The notes under the pieces: model-generated | Database searches by the model: none | Told to the model about the DNA's origin: nothing | Seen by the model: the letters and a program-made list of their open reading frames with translations, nothing else | Position numbers and translations under genes: made by a program | Part shown: piece after piece, positions 52,282-60,476 of the stretch | How the letters are laid out: each line of letters opens with the position of its first letter | Position numbering within the stretch: the stretch's first letter is position 1 | Origin: an uncultured Candidatus Binatia bacterium | GTDB lineage: Bacteria; Desulfobacterota; Binatia; Bin18 | Assembly: GCA_958296235.1 (NCBI GenBank) | Contig: OY282457.1 | Location: 372,001 to 436,000, forward strand | DNA length: 64,000 nucleotides | Direction of reading: 5' to 3'

Positions 52282-52854
52282 CTATCCCTTGGCCAATGTA
52301 CGTGGCGGAACCTTTTTCACCGAAAACGGTGGCCAGCCGAGTTTACCACCGACAACGTAATAGCCAACGCCACAGCCAATGAGCAGGCCCGCGATCAAGA
52401 CCAGTATGGTATTTGAGAGTGAAGCGACTCGAATGGGAAACCGCACAGACCCATCAACCCCGTCAAGTGTCATCAGGGCCGTATATTGGCCAGGTGTGTC
52501 AAAATGGACTTCAGCATTCACCACGCCGCTGGGATACACCCGGGCCGGGATATCGAGCAACAGGCGAGGTTCAGCAGTATTGGTTTCCTCAATAATGCGC
52601 ACCGCAGCTGATTTCTTGCGCAATTCAGGATCAATCAGATCAAAAACGAGAATCGCACTCCCGGTCAGAGGAACGCTCCGACAGAATTCTTCGGTTGCGT
52701 ACTCTTGCGGCTGGTAGGCAGAAAAATGGATCAGATAGACGCCGGCCCGCTCTATGCAGGGGTCCAGATCCATGGCGACACCCCCATGTCCCCAGGCTCC
52801 CGTTGGGACGAGGAGCAGGGCAACAAGGGAGAAGAGTTTCACAATGCTGTCCAA
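52282..52854 (-). CDS. Exported membrane-anchored protein paired with the copper monooxygenase (paralogue of 56269-56841)
   Basis: A 190-residue protein with a signal peptide (LFSLVALLLVPTGAWG), a mature start predicted as HGGVAMDLDPC, a beta-rich domain and a C-terminal helix (LVLIAGLLIGCGVGYYVV). The conserved residues H23, C33, H43 and C58 match H28, C37, H47 and C62 of the paralogue, with shared LDPC/GDPC, YQPQ/YQTQ and EEFC/TEYC. Cys and His in such spacing could bind copper or form a disulfide. The start is TTG at 52854 with GGAG upstream. Not a family I can name with certainty; PmoD-like function is possible but sequence similarity is not evident. It follows pmoB by 41 bases. Confidence 0.8.
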   Translation of the reverse strand: MDSIVKLFSLVALLLVPTGAWGHGGVAMDLDPCIERAGVYLIHFSAYQPQEYATEEFCRSVPLTGSAILVFDLIDPELRKKSAAVRIIEETNTAEPRLLLDIPARVYPSGVVNAEVHFDTPGQYTALMTLDGVDGSVRFPIRVASLSNTILVLIAGLLIGCGVGYYVVGGKLGWPPFSVKKVPPRTLAKG

Positions 52855-52895
52855 CGAGGCTCCACCCGCGGGGAGGTCTGTCCCCGCTCTGGAGC

Positions 52896-54155
52896 TTATG
52901 GCAGATAGGTCGAACGGAACTGGGTGGGGACGACGTTTGAACGGACCGTCACGAACTCATGACCGTCGTTCCCATTCTCAAAGCGTAAGACTGCGCCAAT
53001 AAACTGCTGCGGCGCTTGCGTCGGGATGAGACGCTCTTCGCTGAAAATACTACTTGAAATAGTCAGGGTCAGCTCTTTATTTTCGCCCGGAGCAATCGGC
53101 CCGTCCGGCTGGACTTCGAGCCGACCGACAAAATCACTCGGCCCAGCTTTGGCCTGTTCGGCTTCCGGTCCGTTCACGAAGGTCGCCATCGCTATAGTCA
53201 GTTGCTTCAGTGCGATGTCGCTCTGGATAACATTCGTCACCTGGACCTTCATCTCAAGCGTTTCACTCGCTTCGTCATACGTCGCCCCGCTGGCCCGAGC
53301 CTCGGCCATTTTCTCGCCGGAAGAAATGAATTCCGGTGTAAACCAGTCCGTTTGCTGTGGCCAGCGAACTGGCGCATTTGAGGTGGCATACGTCCAACCG
53401 ACCACCAGCATCACCAGGGTCACGCCAACGATAACATTCATCCACATATGGTCGCGGGGCGTGATGAGGCCAATATCGGGGGCATCATCGTTCACCGGAA
53501 GCTGGACAGTAACGGCGAGATTGGTCACCGTTCTTTTATTCGTCGTCCAGTACAGTATCCAGATAAACCCCAGGACAAATCCGGCGAACGACCACCACCA
53601 GACAAACGCACCTCCATAGGTGCTGAGTTCAATCGTCTCACCAGACATCAGGGTGAGTGGGAAGGAGAACGGCTCGTCACTCGGTTTGACGGTCACCCAC
53701 TCGCCAGGTCCAATCAGTGTACCGGTCCCATAGACTGCGATACCGGGATGCACATGCCAGTCCCCAGGCTCTTTGCCAACAAGCTCCATTTCAAACTCGT
53801 AAATGCCCCCCTTTTGGGCAAAAAACGAGCCGATCGCAGCCGTTCCATTGACAAAACGCTCTTTAAGCACAAAGACCGGTCCGGGAACGACCGGCATAAT
53901 GGAAGCAATTTCTGGCGTCTCTAGCGTATGCGGCCACGTCTCCAGGATCTTGACCGAGCCCGTCACCCTGACCGGCTCTCCAACCTCGATTTCAGTCGGC
54001 GACACGCTGACGTTGAAGAAAGCCGTTGTCATGTTTTTCAAGAACGGTTCGTCTGCCGCCTCACCGTGGGCAGCGGCGTTCGGCGGATTGGCAAGGACAA
54101 CGGCCAGTATGACGCATAGCGCGCCAACACTGCCAATCACGAACCGCTTACCCAT
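52896..54155 (-). CDS. pmoB: Copper membrane monooxygenase subunit B (PmoB/AmoB family)
   Basis: A 419-residue subunit, as long as methanotroph PmoB. A signal peptide (ALCVILAVVLANPPNAAA) exposes H30 as mature N-terminus. H30, H134 and H136 (GDWHVHPGIAV) match the three-histidine copper site (His33, His137, His139 in Methylococcus), all shifted by three. The bis-His site residues of Methylococcus (His48, His72) are not evident. Two membrane helices (WWWSFAGFVLGFIWILYW and NVIVGVTLVMLVVGW) separate two cupredoxin-like domains. AGGAGGG precedes the ATG. It forms the enzyme with PmoA and PmoC; the small protein gene upstream overlaps its start by 8 bases. Substrate may be methane, another short alkane/alkene or ammonia. 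Confidence 0.93.
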   Translation of the reverse strand: MGKRFVIGSVGALCVILAVVLANPPNAAAHGEAADEPFLKNMTTAFFNVSVSPTEIEVGEPVRVTGSVKILETWPHTLETPEIASIMPVVPGPVFVLKERFVNGTAAIGSFFAQKGGIYEFEMELVGKEPGDWHVHPGIAVYGTGTLIGPGEWVTVKPSDEPFSFPLTLMSGETIELSTYGGAFVWWWSFAGFVLGFIWILYWTTNKRTVTNLAVTVQLPVNDDAPDIGLITPRDHMWMNVIVGVTLVMLVVGWTYATSNAPVRWPQQTDWFTPEFISSGEKMAEARASGATYDEASETLEMKVQVTNVIQSDIALKQLTIAMATFVNGPEAEQAKAGPSDFVGRLEVQPDGPIAPGENKELTLTISSSIFSEERLIPTQAPQQFIGAVLRFENGNDGHEFVTVRSNVVPTQFRSTYLP

Positions 54156-54489
54156 CGGCCGCCCTCCTGGTTTCGGGCTGTTCGTCCGGGAGCTGGGGTC
54201 TCGTTTCTATGACACGCAATCGGGGCTTACGCTTGATGCGAATGACCGGACCCGTTTCCGGCAACCCGCCTCCGTCCGTCTCTGCACTCTTCGATACTGG
54301 CCACAAAACCACCAGCCAATAACACACAAAGCCTAAGATGCCTGCGGTAATGACGGGCGGGGCTATTTCAGAGATATTCATGCCGTGCGCATACACGGGG
54401 GAAGGAAACAGAGACAGGCCGGCAAGAAGAGCCACGAGAACAGAGCAGACTCTTCCGTATCGGGCGGGCTGCTGAGGTTCGAAAGACAT
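54148..54489 (-). CDS. Small HG-type membrane protein between pmoA and pmoB
   Basis: About 113 residues (start ATG 54489 with GAGG; the frame begins 12 bases earlier). A signal peptide ends in PSPVYA, giving the predicted mature start HGMNISEIAPPV, like the HGEAADE of PmoB. One membrane helix (VITAGILGFVCYWLVVLWPV) is followed by a basic cytoplasmic-style tail (RIKRKPRLRVIETR). The gene overlaps pmoB by 8 bases and lies 19 bases after pmoA, so it belongs to the core operon. I do not recognise it among PmoD/AmoD/AmoE types; it may be an additional small subunit such as those seen in membrane monooxygenase structures. Confidence 0.75.
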   Translation of the reverse strand: MSFEPQQPARYGRVCSVLVALLAGLSLFPSPVYAHGMNISEIAPPVITAGILGFVCYWLVVLWPVSKSAETDGGGLPETGPVIRIKRKPRLRVIETRPQLPDEQPETRRAADG

Positions 54490-54508
54490 ACCGCGCCTCA
54501 TATTTGTC

Positions 54509-55312
54509 TCACATAGTTTTCAGATAGCGCCGAATCGGCCACACTGCCAGATACCGGCCAATAAACTGACCGATCCAGTAGCCAACAAAAGCTGCCGTTC
54601 CAGCAAAGGCCAGCGAAACGTATTGCGTCTCACCCAGGAAACTCCGCAACGCGCCGCGTTCAATCAGCCGGAGGTATTCCGGGGTTTGAGAGCGGATGTA
54701 GGCAATGCCTTGAACATCAGCAACCGTCACCACATGATCCATAAAATGGGCCGGCTGGAGGAAGGCAGCTAAGGGGACGTAATTATAGGCCCACACCGCA
54801 ATCGCCCACACGTGGGCGCCGATCAGCGAGGTGAGGATAAAACTCTTGGTTTTCATTAAGGTCCAGTCCATCAAGATCCCGGCGCAGACGACGGAGGCAG
54901 GCCACACGAAGTTCATAGGGTAGGTCGCTGCGAGGTCCCACTGGAAATACCGTCCAACCCAGGCCGCGAAAAACAAGCAACACGCAGTGTAGGTCGCACC
55001 GGTCGGAAAGCGCCAGGCGGTCCATTGGATGTATTGCAGCGTCGAGGGAATAATGATTGTGGCAAAGGCCGTGACTACAGGCCACCACTGAGGATCTTTC
55101 CAATCGGTCCAGAAATCCCAGTCGCCGGCAAATAATTGCTTGGTGATATCAGCGGCACCGGCTACCACAAAAACCGCCGTAGTCCAGAAAACGAGGTCCC
55201 ACTTCCAATCAATCCACTTATACTTCTTGTTGAGCAGTTCTTTGAGTTCGAGCCGCCGTTGCCGTTCCGCCGCCTCTGCCAGGTCGGTTACGGTTGTGGT
55301 TTCCGTCGCCAT
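54509..55312 (-). CDS. pmoA: Copper membrane monooxygenase subunit A (PmoA/AmoA family)
   Basis: A 267-residue integral membrane protein with about seven helices. It carries the signature region AGDWDFWTDWKDPQWWPVV, used in the standard pmoA/amoA survey primers, plus YPMNFVWPASVVCAGILMDW and the C-terminal IRSQTPEYLRLIERGALRSF. These define the family but do not separate methane, ammonia or hydrocarbon enzymes. AGAGGAAGG precedes the ATG. Order C-A-small-B is close to pmoCAB. The family is known in methanotrophs, nitrifiers, alkane-oxidising actinobacteria and several uncultivated phyla. Confidence 0.94.
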   Translation of the reverse strand: MATETTTVTDLAEAAERQRRLELKELLNKKYKWIDWKWDLVFWTTAVFVVAGAADITKQLFAGDWDFWTDWKDPQWWPVVTAFATIIIPSTLQYIQWTAWRFPTGATYTACCLFFAAWVGRYFQWDLAATYPMNFVWPASVVCAGILMDWTLMKTKSFILTSLIGAHVWAIAVWAYNYVPLAAFLQPAHFMDHVVTVADVQGIAYIRSQTPEYLRLIERGALRSFLGETQYVSLAFAGTAAFVGYWIGQFIGRYLAVWPIRRYLKTM

Positions 55313-55369
55313 GCGCCCTTCCTCTCTGCACGAGGACTTTCGATACGTTTATCGACCCACGCCACCGTA

Positions 55370-56218
55370 TTAATCGGCGGCGAGCGGCGACTCAAGCGAG
55401 GCTTCCGGGTTGGCATCCTCTTCGGTCTTCTCGACCTCGAACATACGCACCAGGGTTTCACCCCATACCGCAAACATACCGGCCGCAAGCCAGCCATAAA
55501 TCACAAACGGCCAGTGAAACGGAACAGAGAAGATTTCTTCAGAGATCCACAGGCTATGGCCCCACTCGTTGGCGGCCACCGCCATACATTCGAGTACACA
55601 GGCACTGATCAGCAGAAAGAACGACCAGGGAAATCCTTTGTCTTTTCCGTACAGCGCCGGAATGTGGAACCGCCCGTAGATATAGGTCCCGACGGCCAAT
55701 ATGACCGAGAGGGGGAAGAAAAAGTAGAACATCGGAATATGGGTCGGGGTAAATGCCGTGTCACGAACCATGGTTTGGTGCCACGATCCGTCCCAGTTCG
55801 GCCAGAAGCTGGCCATCAGATAGATAGCCAGACTCGTCGCGCCAATGAGGCTCCACAAAATCGCAATCCGGCGCGTCTCTTCGGCGGGTGAGCATTCTTG
55901 TCCTTCAATGGCCCGGCCATTCCGTATGAGCCAGCCCAGCCACACACCGCTGAATACGCCTAAGACGATCAATTCACCCCAGAACAGCGTCCAGTAATAC
56001 ATCGTGAATTCAGCGCTTGCTGAGTTCAGTCCAGCAGTGAACATAAAGGCGTAGTTCCAGTACCAGAAAAAGACATTGGCAAGCATGATAAGCCCGCACC
56101 CCCAGAAGAGAGGATGCCAGCCGACCGACCAGTCAGTCGGGTTGGCAGGGTTGCCAGTTGTCATGGAGCCGTCGCCGGAACCTTTCGGTACATTTTGTAC
56201 TGCTTGTGCCTGAGCCAT
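55370..56218 (-). CDS. pmoC: Copper membrane monooxygenase subunit C (PmoC/AmoC family)
   Basis: A 282-residue membrane subunit with about six helices. Both metal sites of methane monooxygenase are intact: D143, H147 and H160 correspond to Asp156, His160, His173 (CuC), with identical spacing. N217, H221 and H235 correspond to Asn227, His231, His245 (CuD), again with identical spacing (AANEWGHS and SVPFHWPF). These sites are essential for activity, so the enzyme is predicted functional. GAGGAGGG is placed before the ATG. It is preceded 50 bases upstream by the first 190-residue accessory gene. Confidence 0.95.
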   Translation of the reverse strand: MAQAQAVQNVPKGSGDGSMTTGNPANPTDWSVGWHPLFWGCGLIMLANVFFWYWNYAFMFTAGLNSASAEFTMYYWTLFWGELIVLGVFSGVWLGWLIRNGRAIEGQECSPAEETRRIAILWSLIGATSLAIYLMASFWPNWDGSWHQTMVRDTAFTPTHIPMFYFFFPLSVILAVGTYIYGRFHIPALYGKDKGFPWSFFLLISACVLECMAVAANEWGHSLWISEEIFSVPFHWPFVIYGWLAAGMFAVWGETLVRMFEVEKTEEDANPEASLESPLAAD

Positions 56219-56268
56219 GCCTATCCCTCCTCAATAGTAATAACGCGGTTACTGTACACTCTCTCTCT

Positions 56269-56841
56269 TTATTTCACCAGCTCTTCTCTGCTCCGGGCAG
56301 TGATCTTATAGCGAATCACCGAGACAGCAAGAACGGTCACCACTCCGAGCACGATCAGCGCTGGCCCGACCAAAGCCTTATACCATGCCGCCACTTGAAA
56401 GGGAAATGAAAATTTACGCGGCTCTGGTTCACCGGTGAGCCCAAGCAGGACACGCACTTCGTAGCGAAGTCCGGCCTTCACAACGACCTCGGCGTTGGCC
56501 ACGCCACGTTCATACACCTGTAAAGGCAGGGACAGGATCGGACTCGACCGCCCGGATTCATCCGAAGCAAGGAGTTCAACGCCGATCGGCCTTTCCCACA
56601 GATCGGGCGTCACATCCACGACCAGGAAGGCAGTACCCACCCGCGGGATTTCTTCACAATACTCCGTCACCGGATCGAATTGGGTCTGATAAAACGTAAT
56701 ATGCAAGAGCGAAGCGCCGACCTCTCGCCGGCACGGGTCTCCAGGCCCTCTGTCCCGGTGCGCCCCGGACGGCACGGGAAGCGCCAGGCAGAGCGCCGCT
56801 CCGACAGCGAGAAGAGAAGAGATTCGGCAAACGCGTCCCAT
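56269..56841 (-). CDS. Exported membrane-anchored protein paired with the copper monooxygenase (first gene of cluster)
   Basis: A 190-residue paralogue of the protein at 52282-52854. Signal peptide (LLAVGAALCLALPVPSGA), predicted mature start HRDRGPGDPC, a beta-rich domain and a C-terminal helix (LVGPALIVLGVVTVLAVSVI). Shared positions H28, C37, H47, C62 keep C-to-H (10) and C-to-C (25) spacings identical in both. It is the leading gene of the monooxygenase operon, with a candidate promoter at 56883-56911. A copper delivery or assembly role is inference. Confidence 0.78.
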   Translation of the reverse strand: MGRVCRISSLLAVGAALCLALPVPSGAHRDRGPGDPCRREVGASLLHITFYQTQFDPVTEYCEEIPRVGTAFLVVDVTPDLWERPIGVELLASDESGRSSPILSLPLQVYERGVANAEVVVKAGLRYEVRVLLGLTGEPEPRKFSFPFQVAAWYKALVGPALIVLGVVTVLAVSVIRYKITARSREELVK

Positions 56842-56882
56842 CAGTCAATTCTTACGGAATTTCAGTATTGACCAGCGGTACT

Positions 56883-56911
56883 GAGATAACAGGATGAGGG
56901 AGCAGGGACAA
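56883..56911 (-). promoter_or_regulatory. Candidate promoter of the copper monooxygenase operon
   Basis: On the minus strand TTGTCC (56911-56906) and TATCTC (56888-56883) are spaced by 17 bases, about 40 bases before the start of the first gene at 56841. Both boxes deviate from consensus, consistent with activator control or a weak promoter. Confidence 0.35.
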
Positions 56912-56931
56912 CTCCAGGGCGTGCACCCGAC

Positions 56932-57822
56932 TTAGCGAAGGGAGCGATCAATATCAACAAAGAACGACAGGAGGGCCGCATTGAACGCCGGCCAATGCCT
57001 ATGTGCGCCAGTTCCTTCACAGTATATGGTTTTGCTGTTTGCCGGACATCCCGAGTAGGCCATACAGCCGTTTTCGTCCCTGTCAACTAAACGGGACTGA
57101 CACTTGTTACACAACGCGAGCCAGGCAGCCGCCTCAGCCCCGTAACCGGGGAAAAGATGGTCGTTGGCGCTGTGCATAATCAGAGCGGGCAGGGTTTCGG
57201 GACACGAGAAGGTTTCGAGGTCGGCCCGCCTGAACCCGGCTGCGCTCGGCGCCACCGCAGTCGGGATGTGGCGTGTCTCGTCCAAAAGCGCGAGTGCCAG
57301 GGCAACCGTTCCGCCGTCAGAATGGCCGGTCATATAGACTCGCCGTTCATCAACACACCATTTTTTGGCGATAAGCCGCGGGATCGTCCCGAGTTCAGGA
57401 ATGATTTCGAGTGAAAGACGACGCGAGTCAGCATAGGCAACGACAAAGCCCGCGGTCGTTGCCGTAAAAGTCAGATTGGTCAGCCGCTCTGAGCGCAACC
57501 GACTTGAGCCTGCTGGGGCATAGACCATGAGGAGCGGATGAAGAATGCCTGGATTGTAGTTGGCCGGCGTCCGAACCGCATACGTAATCCCGTGTTCGGT
57601 CTGCTCGTCGTTGCTCATCCCGCCGTGTCCGCTCCGTTCACCGAGCGGACACGGCTCGACGCTGGGGTCGTTACTATACGTATGCCGGCCTAACTTGGGT
57701 GGTTCGCCTGGCAATTCAGAACATCCAGCCCCCCAGAGGACGAAGACAACGAGACAGAGCATCCGGCACTGAATCCTGCTCAGCGATATGGGGCGGCAGT
57801 AACGTCTCTCCGCTTGTCCCAA
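56932..57822 (-). CDS. Esterase-like lipoprotein (PHB depolymerase family)
   Basis: A 296-residue exported alpha/beta hydrolase with a lipobox-like WGAGC near residue 34. The nucleophile elbow is GHSDGGTVALAL, an acid is in HSANDHLFP, and a histidine in GAHRHWPAF. About ten cysteines suggest several disulfides. The start could be TTG 57822 (AGGAGAGG upstream) or ATG 57762. It ends 90 bases before the monooxygenase cluster in the same direction, so it could be cotranscribed with it, but the candidate promoter between them argues against it. Confidence 0.75.
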   Translation of the reverse strand: MGQAERRYCRPISLSRIQCRMLCLVVFVLWGAGCSELPGEPPKLGRHTYSNDPSVEPCPLGERSGHGGMSNDEQTEHGITYAVRTPANYNPGILHPLLMVYAPAGSSRLRSERLTNLTFTATTAGFVVAYADSRRLSLEIIPELGTIPRLIAKKWCVDERRVYMTGHSDGGTVALALALLDETRHIPTAVAPSAAGFRRADLETFSCPETLPALIMHSANDHLFPGYGAEAAAWLALCNKCQSRLVDRDENGCMAYSGCPANSKTIYCEGTGAHRHWPAFNAALLSFFVDIDRSLR

Positions 57823-57909
57823 TGGCCCTCTCCTGCTTGCTGCGTCAATGCGTCTCAGTTTATACTACCGGCTCTATCTGAGGGAACAGCAATCGGTAAG
57901 GAGGGACCT

Positions 57910-59025
57910 ATGCTCTCGGTTTTTTCAGCCCCCAGCCACTACGTACAAGGGAAGCACGCCACTGCCGCCTTGGGAACGGAAATGCAGCGTATTGGCTTGC
58001 AGGGACCGGCCTGTATTGTTGCCGGGAAAAGCGCCATTCGGCTGCTCTCGGAAGTCTGGCAGAAACATTTGAATAATGCCGGCATCACCCATGTCGTCCA
58101 TCAGTTCGGGGGGGAGTGCTCCTACCCTGAAATCGAACGTATCAAAGAAACGGCGCGGGCGAATAAGGCTCAGGTCATTATCGGCGCGGGCGGCGGGAAG
58201 GTATTGGATGCGGCCCGGGCCGCCGCCGACGACCTTGACCTGCCTGTCGTCAACTGTCCAAGCATTGCCTCAAGTGACGCGCCGTGCAGCGCGCTGTCGG
58301 TGATTTATACTCCCGAAGGAGTATTCCAGGAATATCGCTTTTATCGCAAGAACCCGGATTTGGTTGTGGTGGACACCTCTGTTGTCGCCCAGGCTCCGGC
58401 CAGGCTGCTGGTGGCAGGGATGGGAGATGCGCTGGCCACCTGGTTCGAGGCCAAAACCTGTGTTGCCGGTCATGTCCAGAATATGCGTGGGGGAGCCTCA
58501 ACGCGCAGCGCCGAAAAGCTGGCGGAGCTGTGCTATAATATCCTGGTTGAAGACGGCCCGGATGCGAAACGGGCCGTGGAACGTCACGTTGTCAATCCAG
58601 CCCTGGAGCGGCTTGTCGAAGCCAACACCCTGCTGTCGGGTCTGGGCTTCGAGTCCTCAGGGCTTGCCGCAGCCCACGCCATCCATAATGGCCTCACCGC
58701 AGCCCCGCTCACCCACCCCTACTATCATGGGGAAAAAGTCGCCTACGGTCTTATCTCCCAGTTAGTGCTCGAAGGTCAGCCACGCTCGGTTATCGATCCG
58801 GTGCTGGAGTTTTCATCCGCGGTCGGCCTGCCCATTACCCTGGCCGAGATCGGGCTCAACGAATTCCCGCAAGACATGCTTGAACAAGTGGCCGCGCGGG
58901 CGACCGCCGAAGGGGAAACCATCCATAACGAGCCGTTTGACGTGCAGCCCGACATGGTTGCCGACGCCATTCTGGCCGCGGATTCGATGGGCCGCGCCTG
59001 GCAGGATGCACACACGACGGAGTAA
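57910..59025 (+). CDS. gldA: Glycerol dehydrogenase-like iron/zinc-dependent alcohol dehydrogenase
   Basis: A 371-residue group III metal-dependent dehydrogenase of the GldA type. The nucleotide segment IIGAGGGKVLDAARAAADDL and NCPSIASSDAPCSALSVIY are family motifs. Metal ligands are D in GDALATWFEA, H in AAHAIHNGL and H in HPYYHGEKVAYG. It would interconvert glycerol and dihydroxyacetone or a related diol with NAD+. AAGGAGG precedes the ATG at 57910; a longer frame runs into the divergent gene. It is divergent from the esterase-like gene, with about 90 bases between. Confidence 0.87.
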   Translation: MLSVFSAPSHYVQGKHATAALGTEMQRIGLQGPACIVAGKSAIRLLSEVWQKHLNNAGITHVVHQFGGECSYPEIERIKETARANKAQVIIGAGGGKVLDAARAAADDLDLPVVNCPSIASSDAPCSALSVIYTPEGVFQEYRFYRKNPDLVVVDTSVVAQAPARLLVAGMGDALATWFEAKTCVAGHVQNMRGGASTRSAEKLAELCYNILVEDGPDAKRAVERHVVNPALERLVEANTLLSGLGFESSGLAAAHAIHNGLTAAPLTHPYYHGEKVAYGLISQLVLEGQPRSVIDPVLEFSSAVGLPITLAEIGLNEFPQDMLEQVAARATAEGETIHNEPFDVQPDMVADAILAADSMGRAWQDAHTTE

Positions 59026-59078
59026 GACGCGCTGAGGGGACCGGCAGCCGCAAGAGCTGTTGCGCGCGAAGAGCCATC

Positions 59079-60437
59079 TTACTGTTGCGCTTTGACCTCA
59101 ATGAGCGGAGAGGAGATGTCGAAGACCAGATGTCCGGCTTCTTCTTGCAAACGGTAGCGCTGCGCCAGCTCTGCGGAGATGGCAACGCTCCGGTCTTGTG
59201 GGAATTTATCTGGGTATAAGCGGGGACGGAGGAAGAATTTTTCCGGAGAATAGACCAGGGATTGGGATTTGAGCGGATACTTGAGCCAACTGCGGCGCAT
59301 GAAATCGGGCTCAAACATCGTCGCCTGATCTTCTGGAGACCACTCCTTCACCCAATGGGCATCATGCGCGCTATAGCTCATCAGGTCGAGGGCGAGGTCG
59401 TAGTAGACCGTAAACAGTCCGGCATAGCCGCGTTCTTCCAGCGCCGGGTTGACGAGATAGGCATTCCGCACCTCAATCACCCGCAGTTGGTTGTCATTGT
59501 CATACTGCTCAATCCGCAACGGATAGAAACTGTGCTGATCGAGCCAGTATATCAACCGGCTCATACGGTAGTGCGGCAGCCAGTCTTCTTTCCTGGTCGC
59601 CTCAACCACATAACAGGCCACTCCACCGTCTTGCGTATAATGTGGATAGGTGTCACCCAGCATTGTAATCTGGTCCGATGGGACCTCATTAAAACTTCCG
59701 TCGGGCTTGGCCAGGGTGACCGTCGGGCGGGTATTGGGGAAGCGAATAGTCTCATGCAGGACATCCGTGCCAAGCAGTCGCCACGAGAACTCCCAGGCAT
59801 CGCGCCCCACCACATCCTCAAAGGTCTGGACATTATTGGGAAACTGGGCGTCCCGGCGGGGCTGAGGCTGGCGGCGCACGCGGCGTAAGGTTGGGCTATA
59901 GATGAAATTGTCCAGTTTGGTCGTTTCTTCCTTATCCGTCCGTCTCAAAATCCACAGGTCCTGAAGACCCTGATTCTCGGGCGGATAGGTATAAAAGAAG
60001 ACCATCCGAAAATAGTCCTCCCCTGGCGTCATGCTGAGCTGGCCGGGCACACCGTCTTCGTCCGGGAGGTAATGGCTATAGCCCAGCGTAATGCCTTCAT
60101 CCAGAAAGCCATTGCTGGTAATCGCGCCAAACACATCCGCCATAGCGTGTGACCAGCGAGCCACATGCGGAAATTCCATGGAACGATAGCCCATCTCTTC
60201 CGCGGTATAGGGCGGTTGAAAAGGATAGGCTTCCGCCGGGAGGTAGGGAATCGTCCTATCTCGGGGGGTATCGACCCGAAAATCAAGGCGCGATTTTTCC
60301 GCCTCGGACAGCTCCGCTACCGTTTTCCAGGTCTGCCGATGGCCGCCGTTCTGCTCAGCCGCCTCAGCAATCGATACAGCCAAGCCGAAGAGAAAAGAAA
60401 AGGCCCATACCGTCAGGAAAAAAAAGTGTCTGTTCAT
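59079..60437 (-). CDS. DUF1329 family exported protein (outer-membrane lipoprotein-sorting-like)
   Basis: A 452-residue protein with an N-terminal signal peptide (FFFLTVWAFSFLFGLAVSIAEA). The DUF1329 fold resembles a lipoprotein-sorting (LolA/LolB-like) beta structure. The next gene, a DUF1302 barrel, begins upstream on the same strand, and the two families are commonly paired in hydrocarbon- and lipid-degrading bacteria. It could bind a hydrophobic molecule between membranes. The frame extends 30 bases further to a GTG; I preferred ATG 60437. Confidence 0.82.
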   Translation of the reverse strand: MNRHFFFLTVWAFSFLFGLAVSIAEAAEQNGGHRQTWKTVAELSEAEKSRLDFRVDTPRDRTIPYLPAEAYPFQPPYTAEEMGYRSMEFPHVARWSHAMADVFGAITSNGFLDEGITLGYSHYLPDEDGVPGQLSMTPGEDYFRMVFFYTYPPENQGLQDLWILRRTDKEETTKLDNFIYSPTLRRVRRQPQPRRDAQFPNNVQTFEDVVGRDAWEFSWRLLGTDVLHETIRFPNTRPTVTLAKPDGSFNEVPSDQITMLGDTYPHYTQDGGVACYVVEATRKEDWLPHYRMSRLIYWLDQHSFYPLRIEQYDNDNQLRVIEVRNAYLVNPALEERGYAGLFTVYYDLALDLMSYSAHDAHWVKEWSPEDQATMFEPDFMRRSWLKYPLKSQSLVYSPEKFFLRPRLYPDKFPQDRSVAISAELAQRYRLQEEAGHLVFDISSPLIEVKAQQ

Positions 60438-60476
60438 AAGATGATCGTCCGGTGAGAGCTCTTTCACGCCGGTCGG

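Noticed and set aside
52896-56218. Naming the enzyme firmly as methane or ammonia monooxygenase
   Set aside because: Family motifs are shared between methane, ammonia and hydrocarbon enzymes; no phylogeny could be run, so only the copper membrane monooxygenase family is claimed.
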